Shown here in pieces: positions 1 to 10,422 of a stretch of DNA of 64,000 nucleotides (its first letter is position 1; the number at the start of each line of letters is the position of its first letter). The DNA comes from Epiperipatus broadwayi. Taxonomy: Eukaryota; Onychophora; Udeonychophora; Euonychophora; Peripatidae. The notes beneath the pieces were generated by a model that worked only from the letters and a program-made list of their open reading frames with translations, did not search any database and was not told the DNA's origin. The translations under genes and the position numbers were made by a program. The DNA is taken from assembly GCA_028023455.1 (NCBI GenBank), contig JAQFVV010012396.1, positions 11,079,296 to 11,143,295 on the forward strand. The letters run 5' to 3'.

Positions 1-2640
1 TTTAAAAAATTATTTGACACTCCATATTACTACTAATTTAAAACAAAGATCTTCTGTTTACTTACTGAAAGGTGGATTTAACTTAGATTGCCCCAAACTT
101 TTTGAAATTTATATTGGAATGAAAACTTTCATGGTTTTATTAAATTAAATCATGATCACATTTTTCAATATATTTTTAAAATTGATCCATTCCAACTGCT
201 TATTTTTTTTCAAAGATTAGTATATTGAGATTTCTAAGATAGGCAGAATCTCTCTAATCTGACAAATATCATATTATGCACTATAAAAAACAAAATATCC
301 TAGATCATTTTAAGAAACATTTCTGGCATTATAATAATTTTATGGCTAGTTCCAAAAACCATGAAGGAATTTCACAAAATTTGTAATTCATAGATCTATT
401 TGAGGTGAAAATTTTTATATTACACTGTTTGTGTTGGTATATATTATAAACTAATCTGAATATCATTTCTATGTCCCATTTCAACATTATATCTACTAAA
501 ACAGCCTAATTACATAAAGCTTAATGGCAACAATTATCACAATTATGAGTTAATCATTATAATTATGGTATATAGCATAAGAAAACAAATTACCTATTGG
601 TGATTAATTAATCTTTACAAGTTATAGATTTTGATAAATAACTGAAAAATGTTTAAACACATATCTTAATTAAAAACATATACCCTAATTTTTCCAATAC
701 TGTACAAAGGAACCTAATGTTTTAACTATATTAGGGTATTTGGCGCTATATTGAATTTTTAAAAAACTGACTTGAAACATAATTTTCACAATAACTTCAG
801 TTTTAATAATGTTAGAGCAAAATGCTATATATTGACAGAAAATAGAAAAATTAAGGAAAACAATAAGGCTAAGACAAGTAGTGATTACCATTAAAAAGGT
901 AAAGGGAAAAAAAAATTTCAACATCTGAAAAAATTATTACTTTATTGTTTGTTCATAATTTCTAATTTATCATTAAATTAGTTTAAAATTACATCTTCAT
1001 TGATAATTTCTTTGAATTCTTCACCAAATTCTCATTCAAACCATATATAATACTTTTTACCTGAGATAATCCATAGCTTCACAACTTAAAAAATTAGTAA
1101 CATAAGAATACTACATTTTTATCATGCATCCCAAAAGTTAAAAAATCTCAAGGCATCTATAAGAAAAAGATTCATCTTAATAAATGATACAAAATAAATC
1201 ATTTCCAGAAGGTGAATATGAATTTGTCATCATAGCAATTGGCTTTTTGTCTATACAAAACTAGAAATTGAAGGCTACTGTCTGTATCAATGATAAAATG
1301 AGTTTCCTCTCTTCATTTTATATTTTTTGTGTACACCAGTGATGTTTATATTTTTTATGCACACCAGTGATGCTATCTTGTTATATTTATTGTCCCACAG
1401 AGATATAATTTATTTGCATATAGCTCATTTGCTAGCTATAGACTTGAAAATAATGTGATGCAAGATGTGGCAAAACTACTGACTCCACAGCATGAGTACC
1501 AAGGCATAGGCAAGAATCAGGATTTGATTCTTTGCCTGCATACAATTCCATGTGGTATACATAACCATTGTGGCTATCACCACACACACCACTTGAAACC
1601 TCTCTTTATTGGTTTTAAGAGTTTATATTTTCACATGGTACTATGCCCAGTAAATTTTGTGATTGCTTTATCAACTGCAACCTTTCTGTACATCTGATAA
1701 TCAGTCTTAAAATTTACATTGCACTGCTCTATAATACCTTAATTTTATATATAAAAATCATTACTTGTTATACAAACACAGACATGCAAGTACAAACACA
1801 AACACACTAATACAAATATAAACACACTAATAAATTATTAAACCTTTTAAGAATCCATGTCTATAAAATAAGATTACTTCAAACTTGGATCAGAGCCCCA
1901 AAATTACATTGTACATAAATCACTACTTTTGTTATATTTGAATTTGAATACAAGTATAATTTATATACTATAGAGAAAAACTAATACAAATGCAAACACA
2001 TTAATAAATTATACATTTATCAAATAATAAAAATAATAATAATATTCAAATAATAAAAAAAATTAAAATTGAATACTTATGACTGATATGTTTATTTTCA
2101 AAATGAAGGCATTGAAATTATAAATAATCGAAAAATATTGAATTCATTTTATTAAGGAATCTGAATGATAACAAAATTGTGCCTTTGTCTTCTTTATGCA
2201 ATCTAGTAAACTGAGCAGGAAAAAAAACATGAACTTATTAATAAAAATATTAATAAAAAATCAAAATTTATTTGATTTTAACATGCAATGTGTCATTTTA
2301 AAAAGGAACTCAAGCCACAGAGAATGATGGTATTTGGTAATACATTGTCTTTTGGTTTTCTGGCAATTTTAAAAAGACAAAAGAAACTTCAATTTCAGCA
2401 AATCAGTGGCAGTGATACTTATAACTTTAAAGCCGTTAAACCCTATCTTATTTGACTACATATTATTAACTGCCTTTTGAATAACATTATCAAGTAGGAC
2501 CCATTTGTTATTACAGTAAATTTGGATATTTATCAAGATTTAAAATTTCATGTATAAGAAACTCTTTGAAACTTGATATAAAGTATTAAATAGGTTACAC
2601 CATAAACATGACACTGCTATTATGAATTTTTTTTTTCATT
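1..2640. other. AT-rich DNA, no secure gene
   Basis: No ORF here has a recognisable domain. A short tandem pair (unit ending in acaccagtgatg) lies at 1317-1372. Around 1510-1585, on the minus strand, there is a weak tRNA-like pattern (A-box-like tagccacaatggt, B-box-like gaatcaaatcctg) that could be an eroded SINE; it is too degraded to call. Confidence 0.5.
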
Positions 2641-5185
2641 CATGTCCAATGTAAATATTTCTTCTTATAATATATTTTGTAAATAATTAGTAAATAAAAA
2701 TTTCCACTATCATTATAGTATGCACTCTGACACTTTTTCACACAAAGGGGAGCCATCAAAGTACCACTGATGCAAGCAAGTGATAAACAATTTGTTGAAA
2801 GAGCATATAAAGTATTCTGGATATTTTGAGCAAGAAATTTCAAATTTTATATAAAAAAAAAAACATTCACAATCAACAAATAAAAAATTAATTTTTTTTT
2901 TTAATATTTCATCAAAAAATGTTCTGGATATTTTGTCCCCCCCAAAAAAAGCTTCAAATTTTATTATAAAAAATGTCTATAAGTGTTCCAGATATTTTGT
3001 TTGAAAAAAAATACGACTCAAATGTATAACAAAGAGCAAAAATTTGGTGGAACATTAATAAAAAATTAAAATAAATTTTAAAAAAACATTTGGAAATTAT
3101 ATTACTATAATTAAAAAATAATAAACCTAAAATTAATTTTACAATTAATAAATAATAATAGAGATAAAAAAATTTAAAATTAAATACTTTTATTTATTGT
3201 GCGCACATAATAAATTGTTTCAACAATAATTGAGGGTTTTAGATTTATCTTGAGATAAAAGCATGAAGGGGGGGTGAATTAATTAAACCAATCGCTTGTT
3301 ATAAAAATAGTAATTTCTGGATCTCCATGCTTTCATTTAAGTTATATCTAGAAACCCTATTTGTGATTAAAGAGACAATTATTTTGTTTCTTTTTAGTAC
3401 ATGGTAAATAAAAGCAATTAATATAAAAAAATTATCTATTTATTTTTAACTTTTTAGTATTGGCACAGTAAATAAAAATCTAAAACTATATTGTACTTTA
3501 AATCAACTGGACATTTATAGTTGATATATATATTCTGGCTATCATGCTACCACATAACTAAATTGGATGTCATTTATAATAAAATAAAAATGTGATCCAT
3601 GAAACAATATTCCTGCTCTAATAAGGCCCCACATTGGGCGTCATTTGTAATGAAATAAAATGTTGCCCTACAGGTTTTAGACATTTTATTACTAACATAA
3701 AAATAAAATGATGATGGAATAACTTTTATTACTATCCTTCAAGTTAGAGCACCATTTGTAATAGGATAAAATTAGAATATACTCTTCTTTTGAAACACCA
3801 TAGATTTGTGATGCATTTGTACAATTCATATATGCTAAATCATAATAGAGTGATTCTGTTTAAGTATGCCCTGACAATTATGGCATTATTCACAATAGAA
3901 TAAATGTGTATATGCTAACCTCTGTTATAGCCCCATCATTTAGGTAGCATTTGTAACAGATTAAAAATATGTAATGAAATAATAACTCTAATATAACATA
4001 GCTCAGTCATTGGTCATCCTATGTAATGGAATGAAAATGATTCTTGAAGTTAGACATCATTTATAACTGAATAAAATGTAATTCATATAAAAATAATATT
4101 AATTTTATAATACTCATAAATAATATTATTCATAACAGAATAAATATAATATGCTAAATTCAATAAATACTAATCAGTAACTAATTATTCAGTATTCCAG
4201 ATATCCCTTATCTAATCATATATCAAAACAAAACAAGATGATACTTTTTATTATAGCATCAGGGTTTAGATAGCATTTAGAATAGAAAACAAAATTATCA
4301 TTTCAGATACCCTAAGTATAATTCTTTCTTATGAGAGATTAAAATAAAACAATTGTATCAAATAGCATTGTCCCAAAACAATGATATATGTGTAAGATAG
4401 ATTTCACTTATAATTGAATAAAAATGATAATAAATCATTCAATAACCAAATTCTAATATACGCAATTAATCAAACATTGCTTATAAAAATATAAACTTAT
4501 GCTAAAATTTAACAATGATCATATCTAAATAAAATAATTCATTAATGATTAAAATAACAGCTTTAGTGCATCTTATAAGTTTACAATGTTCACAATATCT
4601 AAATAGATATATGAACCAATAATTAATTTCAAATTCTATTTTAATAAAATGATAAATAATATTAATTTATCCATGGTATATCTTTATATTAATTTACTAA
4701 TACTAATCATAAATCACTCCAAATCAGTGATGCCTAAAAAGAAGAGTATATTCTCATTTTTATCCCATTACAAATGACACTCCAACTTTAAGGATAGTAG
4801 TAAGAGTTATTTCATCATTATTTTTAAAAAAAATTTTATGTCAGTAAAAAAATGTCTAAGATCTGTAAGGCAACTTTTTATTCTGTTACAAATGATGCCA
4901 CAATTAGTGAGGACTTATTAAACCAGGATCATTCTTTCATGGATCACATTTTATTCCATTACAATATATATATATATGACTAGATATTTCTGCTATTTAT
5001 AATCTGTATATATATATATATATAACATTTATTATGTGAGTATAGTTATATGTGTATAGCAAGTAATTAAAAATATGAAATATTCTTTGAAGTGGAAAGT
5101 GTTTGACACTTTTGCTTTTGATTGGAATTTTTTTTTTAAAAAAAAGCTTACCAAAACTATATTGTAAATGAATGATACTTAATAT
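2640..5185. repeat. Old repeat array, left part (interrupted by nested elements)
   Basis: Three kinds of repeat are seen. The block at about 2895-3160, with recurring ttctggatattttg and caaattttat motifs, matches 15085-15370 in inverted orientation. The palindrome at about 3186-3420 and the sequence after it (3440-3530) match 13921-14330 in direct orientation. The block 4975-5170, ending in a T-run/A-run pair followed by aagctta, matches 13200-13370 and about 14330-14570. A foldback element and then an LTR element have inserted into it. The original nature is unknown: a decayed DNA transposon with complex ends or a tandem array of about 1.1-kb units are both possible. Confidence 0.55.
3533..4975. 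mobile_element. Foldback-like element with about 230-bp inverted arms
   Basis: The left arm at about 3569-3797 and right arm at about 4733-4967 are inverted copies of each other, with diverged but continuous matching. The arms and the roughly 900 bp between them contain a loosely repeated motif of the type catttgtaatggaataaa, spaced about 70-90 bp apart. Modular arms are typical of foldback elements. The flanks (a TA-rich run before, tagatatttctgc after) join up in the uninterrupted relatives near 13185 and 14310, which supports an insertion here. No transposase is encoded, so the element is non-autonomous. Exact ends and TSD are blurred by TA repeats. Confidence 0.6.
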
Positions 5186-7899
5186 TGTAACAGTCAGAAT
5201 CGTCTATCTCGCTAACACACTGCAGAATTCAAACCCCAGACACGAAACTGAACATTCTAGGAGGGGTTGCCTTCTAGATATACTAAGTTCGAATCTAAAG
5301 CCCAAATTTCACAGCACCATCTACGTGACAACGCATCTGATGCCACTACTAGTATGACCTTTGACCGGTGCCTGGTGGTCAGGGAGAAACAAAAGACTCT
5401 ATACTAAAAAAAGTTTGGGTGGCTAATTAACGTCTATGGATTTACAAAAGAAATGCAGAAAATATATATATATAGACCGAGACAGTGATAGGAATCAAAT
5501 AAAATAAGAGATCAAATTTAGTTTTAAATAATTTCACACAATTTATTTATATAAATATATATATAATGCCACTGTCTGCTTATATGAGACAGGGACGCGT
5601 ATTAAATAATTGTTGGCATTATATTTCAATAAATGACAAAAGGTTTTAAAACAAAGTGATATATTCTATTCCTCGGGCTAATAGCATTACGATAATGTGC
5701 TTGACGAGATAGGAACATGTGCGAGGTGCTTTGAGTAAGTATACAAGTTTAAGAAAATATTTGAAATTAAGTGTTCTAAAATATTTATTGATTTCGAGAA
5801 TAGCACGGACAAAAGCTTACTAAGCAACAAAGTGGGACTGTGATCAAAGCATTTATTTGAGAATAATAATAATAGAGTTGCATTGGGAGGTCAGTATTGC
5901 TGATAATGAATTTATTAAAGTTGGAGGGTGTGACACATTTAAGTCACGGATGCTTTGTAAAATAAATATAAAATAAAACAATATTGAAGATCCGGAATAA
6001 TTACGGAGGGCATCTCGCCGCTAACCCGTAGGAAAGTATTTTGATGAACAGCCGAAACTTAGCGACTGTGTGACGATTGCGTTTAATTCCCAGGGGTGTC
6101 ATTTGGGACACCCTCTGCCTGGAAACCGCAAGCGTGGAGAGAACGGCCTTAGCCGTGTAAAGAATCCTTGGAAAAATAAAACAAAGCGGTCTCAACAACC
6201 AATTCATTTACCAGCAATACGAGACTAGTGTATATAAAAACATACTGAATGGGTTTTACTTGGATTAAGAGAAATGCCCAATCAAATTCCCCGAAATTCA
6301 TTTAAAAGGGTCCGCACATTCTCGACGTCAATGATGAACTTTATAATTAAAGTAGAACACGGTAATTAAAATAGGAAAATGCATGCTTGTGGGTTTGAAA
6401 AGTAAGTATAGATTTATATACGCAATCATGCATTAAGGGACACATTTAACCATTGACTTCGCACATACTCTTATATTAGATTAAAATCAATAACATGTAG
6501 ATTTTAAACTATGTGATTATATTATATTAAAGAAAAGAATCGCCCTCGAACGAGTGATTTGCAAGATAATAAAATTGGAAAATTATAAATTTAAAATATG
6601 CCTTAATAGCGGCGTCTTACTTTCAATAAAGGGAATAGTTCACTCGGTCAAAGACGATTCTGACACATTATCATAATAAAATAAAAGAAAGCTTTATAAA
6701 TAGAAAATATTAACCCAAGGATAGAGAGCAAAATGTTGAGTATATTTAAACACATTAAAGAAATACATAATGAAGTTATGTGAAATATAAGGAAAACAAT
6801 TTTAAATAGCTATAGCATGTTAGTTAGGAATCACAAGAGCTCTTGGGTTAATTTAGGTTACCTCTGGAGACGCATTTGCAGGTAGATGTTCGGCAGGTTT
6901 TATAATTCAGCAGCAAAATCTGGAATGTTCATATTTTTGGCAGCGGCAGCAGCAGTTCCGGGGTCCATGTGATAACTTCCGATGGTATGGAGCAGCGGCT
7001 GGCTATTCCGAGGGGACATAGCCATCTTAACGCCTCTACTCTGACATGTCAAGGTTAGCAAATTATTAGAATAGAACACAGAATGATTTCTCTTAGACAC
7101 ATTAGAATAAAAAACAACTAACTGGAGAACAAAAGAAAAACCTCCTTTTTATAGTAGAATTTAACAATAGAACTGCCCTGGAGCATTACAAAAATATCGG
7201 ACTTATCAGCTGTAATTAAATCATCGGAATGTCTAAAGGAATTCAACATTAATTAATTTCTTTTGTTAATTTCCCTGTCGACATTCGAATTACAAACTAG
7301 ATTTAGTTAAAATTTACTTTTATTAATTAAAGAAAACCTTAAGTGGACATCTGCTGTTTTTAGATAAACTTATACAACATTTACTAATTAAACTATTGTC
7401 CCTCATTTATTTTAACAGAAATATTTGGAATAACTTTTATTAAATTAAAGAAAATGATTTTACTTTTTAAATTGCAATATTTGAATCTATTTACTAAACG
7501 AATATTTACTAAATGAATTTTATTTTAAATCAAAATATATTACGACAGTAATATATTTGTAAATAGATTCAAACAAAATAACTTTAACAATTTATAATTT
7601 TGATATGTTTTAAAATGCATATCATAGTGTGTGCGCAATTACGACTTATATAACTTACTTTTTAATAAATGTAAATTATGTGAACAAATACATAATTCAT
7701 AATATTTTATTTTATTTGGGAATAAGTTATATATATAATACGAGCATTGTGCTCGTGGTTTAAAATTAGGCGGGATTTTCGGTATATAAGTGTATTGCAG
7801 ACACACTACGATAGATTGGGGTTCAAACTAAGGTATGAGGGTAGGAAGTAGGTGAGAAAAGGTGAAACGAAGATCTGCAAAGCAGACCTTACTGTTTCA
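5186..7899 (-). repeat. 3' LTR of the young LTR element (copy 1)
   Basis: It is 2714 bp long. Its plus-strand ends, TGTAACAGT and ACTGTTTCA, form an imperfect inverted repeat, as expected for integrase-recognised termini. Just inside the right end is a 9-bp-stem hairpin (aagatctgc / gcagacctt). The LTR is richer in CpG than the surroundings. Two short minus-strand ORFs (6001-6207, 68 aa; 6900-7100, 66 aa) occur in both LTRs. They have no recognisable domain, and their conservation only reflects LTR duplication, so they are not annotated as genes. Confidence 0.85.
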
Positions 7900-7909
7900 C
7901 ATTCCCTTA
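7900..7909 (-). promoter_or_regulatory. Candidate polypurine tract
   Basis: On the minus strand the sequence taagggaatg lies directly before the LTR start TGAAACAG. A short purine-rich tract in this position is where plus-strand DNA synthesis is primed in LTR retrotransposons. It is short and interrupted by one T, so the call rests mainly on position. Confidence 0.5.
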
Positions 7910-8027
7910 GTGACGGAACAAAAAAAATTGTTAAAAAAAAAGATCTTACAACAGGTGTCCACCTATGAAGCCTGCATAAAAAAAATTTACAAGATAACCC
8001 ATAATGTACAGGATATAAATATAATGA

Positions 8028-9582
8028 AGAAACGAAACTGAATTATATACCCGGATCATATTAATAAATCTACCATCTAGCGAACATTTTCTATTATCTC
8101 CCCCCCCCCTTCAACAAAATTTTATTTAAAAACATCTAATAGTTTAATATTGGTTATATCCTATCTCCTTGCTCATTTATCCTGTGACGTGTCCATTTTT
8201 ATTTTATTTTTTTGTTTAAAAAAAAACTACTATAATCCTGGGTCTGGTGGGTAATACCTGCCTTTATATTTTAATAAGTGCAGTCTCCGATTATCAGGCC
8301 TCTTTACCTTGTCTGGCGGTTCTTTAGCCCAGGGACTGAAATCCAGAGTGGTTAAAACTTCGGCCATTTCCTTTATTTCATCCGGTTGAGATATTTGTGC
8401 TATATCAGGTGGGATATTTTCCTTGTGTTTTTTAAATACTTTGATATTGGTGGTAAGCTTGGTTAGCTGGGTTTGAGGCCCTAGGTCTCGTACATTCTTG
8501 GCTGGAAATATCTCGTCTAAATACAGTTGTGGACATTTTTTGACTTCGTGAAAAATTTTTATGTGATGAAGCTTGGTTAGCTGGGTTTGAATCCATAAGT
8601 CCCGTACATTCTTGGCTGGAAATATCTCGTCTAAATACAGTTGTGGACATTTTTTGACTTCATGAAAAATTTTTATGTGACGAAGCTTGGTTAGCTGGGT
8701 TTGATGTCCTGTGTCCTGGACATCATTTTTTTCATTTGCCGAATCATTGGACTCTAATTTCTGGTTCAGGGATTCATCTGTTAATGACCCTACTGAGTTC
8801 AGGTCTGTTTCATCTTTTCTTGGTTCAATGACCCTTTTATCGTTCTTCATGCAGCATTTTTCAAATGCAAGTCGGAGGGCTTCCTGTCCCTCTCTCACTT
8901 GTGCCAATTCGTGGATGAGTTTGGCCAACTCTTTACATTCCTCAGCTCTCCTGCGGATTTGCTCTTCTTCCCATCGTTTCACTCTTTCTTCACTTTGCTC
9001 CCACATCTCTATAAGATTCCGGAATTGGATCTCATTAGTATCCGTATTTTCCATGGCCTTGGATGATTATCGTGATCGATGATGATGATGACTTTTATTT
9101 TATTGCTAACTATTTAATATATCCTAAAAAAAATATTTTTTTTTAACGAATAGGTGTACTTTTAAAACAATGTATAGCACTGATAAGAAAATTTTTAAAA
9201 TGGTTTTACGTTGAGCTTACTAAAACTAATACGGTTAAAAAAAATACTATTACTATATTTTCCTTGTTTGATTCTCTGCGATTATTACGTTTGACTTCAA
9301 ATTTTATTAATGGCTAATAGGCTATCTCCCTCTCAGTTCTGTTGGCCTAATTGCTGCTTTTACATTTATCACTAAAACCCCAACTACTGCCCTCTTACTA
9401 CTGCTAAAATTTCTCGTTTAAATCTGCTGCCAACATACATTTTTAACTGCCCGTATATATAAAAATATCTTAAATTCTATCTGTCAAAATATTTCGCTAA
9501 CATATATATTTTTAAACTCAAGCAATTTTTATTTATATATATAAACATTCGCTAGATCCGGGTATAATTATTTCGTTTCCTC
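8028..9582. repeat. Inverted repeat around the internal ORF
   Basis: The sequence at about 8028-8090 (gaagaaacgaaa, then atacccggatc, then ctagcgaa after a short insertion) reappears inverted at about 9543-9582. The arms are about 35 bp and bracket the 274-aa ORF with its flanks. They could be ends of an older insertion that brought in the ORF, or an RNA structure of the element's transcript. Confidence 0.4.
8230..9054 (-). CDS. Coiled-coil protein of the LTR element (gag-like position, 274 aa)
   Basis: This is the only substantial ORF inside the LTR element. Residues about 15-70 are rich in E, K, R and Q with heptad-like spacing, suggesting a coiled coil. Residues about 117-205 contain 2.3 tandem copies of a 38-aa unit (QTQLTKL...KIFHEVKKCPQLYLDE...AKNVRDL). 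At DNA level these are 114-bp repeats starting at 8455, 8569 and 8683. The C-terminus is basic and proline-rich (KGRYYPPDP). No zinc knuckle, protease or capsid signature is visible, so I do not name it Gag. By position, after a leader and before the purine tract, a structural or packaging role is plausible. The start was chosen as the first in-frame ATG; the ORF is intact although the element is not autonomous, which hints at recent constraint. It could also be captured host sequence. Confidence 0.6.
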   Translation of the reverse strand: MENTDTNEIQFRNLIEMWEQSEERVKRWEEEQIRRRAEECKELAKLIHELAQVREGQEALRLAFEKCCMKNDKRVIEPRKDETDLNSVGSLTDESLNQKLESNDSANEKNDVQDTGHQTQLTKLRHIKIFHEVKKCPQLYLDEIFPAKNVRDLWIQTQLTKLHHIKIFHEVKKCPQLYLDEIFPAKNVRDLGPQTQLTKLTTNIKVFKKHKENIPPDIAQISQPDEIKEMAEVLTTLDFSPWAKEPPDKVKRPDNRRLHLLKYKGRYYPPDPGL

Positions 9583-9836
9583 TTATTTAAGATTAGCATA
9601 CATATATATTTTTATTTACATAATTATTGATCCGATTCACGTCTCATTATTTGGTCTAAGAAAAATTTACACACGTTGAAAAAAACAAATTACATATAAA
9701 AGAATTTAGCCTGGTGACAAAATTTATTTTAGAAGTAACTCCGTTTAGTGAAATTACCCTTGGGCGCCATGTCACCAGTTAAAAATATCCATAGACTGTT
9801 AGCTTCCCAAAATTAATTTTAAATAATTCCATTTAA

Positions 9837-10055
9837 CTACGGGCACTCGTTAAAACATTCGCATTTTTTTTTATTGATTACAACATTTGATTTATAATTA
9901 TTTCTGAATTCCATACGATAGCCTATTATATCTAGGTCATTACCGTACAAAATTATTATTATGCTATCTTGCGCATTGAGCCGATAAAACTTTATTTTGA
10001 TAGAAAATACAATATTTGAAATATTCATAATTGTCACAATATTCACTTGGGACAA
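9837..10055 (-). other. Short ORF in the leader, unlikely to be a gene
   Basis: A 72-aa minus-strand reading frame lies in the 1.3-kb leader between the primer-binding-like site and the 274-aa ORF. It is rich in I, N and K as expected from AT-rich sequence, with no motif. The rest of the leader (9055-10372) holds the CTGGTGACA/TGGCGCCC junction-like sequence near 9712-9778 and AT-rich filler. Confidence 0.3.
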
Positions 10056-10312
10056 TATTTAAGTAATTTACGCTATGCGTACATAGCGTGATTTAAGTGA
10101 AACAATAAATACAGATAATACAGATGGCTCGTATCGCACTATAGCATGTTTGGACAAGTTCTGATTATATAGGATAAGTAATTGAATGCCCGAGTCAAAC
10201 AAAATATATGAAATATACACGCAAATAGATAATATAGAGTTTGAAAAATATTATATATCAAAAATATAAAGGATTTGAGTGATTACATACGAAACAAAAT
10301 GCTAAAATTAAG

Positions 10313-10371
10313 CTACAGGGATGTGGGTGTTTAAATAATTAAGATCTACAGGGATGTGGGTGTTTAAATAT
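10313..10371. repeat. 33-bp tandem repeat in the LTR-element leader
   Basis: The unit ctacagggatgtgggtgttt occurs at 10313 and 10346, a period of 33 bp. In the sense direction this lies just after the primer-binding-like site, where packaging or dimerisation signals often lie in LTR elements. That role is inferred from position only. Confidence 0.55.
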
Positions 10372-10377
10372 TCGAGG

Positions 10378-10397
10378 CTCCACGTTTGGGCAAGCCA
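10378..10397 (-). promoter_or_regulatory. Candidate primer-binding site, tRNA-Lys-like
   Basis: On the minus strand the sequence tggcttgcccaaacgtggag starts 25 nt after the LTR end. It resembles the well-known tRNA-Lys primer-binding site TGGCGCCCAACGTGGGGC, apart from small insertions. The distance from the LTR and the indels are unusual, so it may be degenerate or used with low efficiency. Confidence 0.5.
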
Positions 10398-10422
10398 TGG
10401 ACCCGGAAAAAAAAATTTACTA

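Noticed and set aside
6001-7100. Two short minus-strand ORFs repeated at 11242-12341 as possible conserved genes
   Set aside because: They are inside the two LTRs, so identity follows from LTR duplication. No domain, and one differs by a substitution without sign of selection.
8711-9082. 123-aa plus-strand ORF rich in S and F
   Set aside because: It is antisense to the 274-aa ORF and its composition is a mirror of the K/E-rich coding strand.
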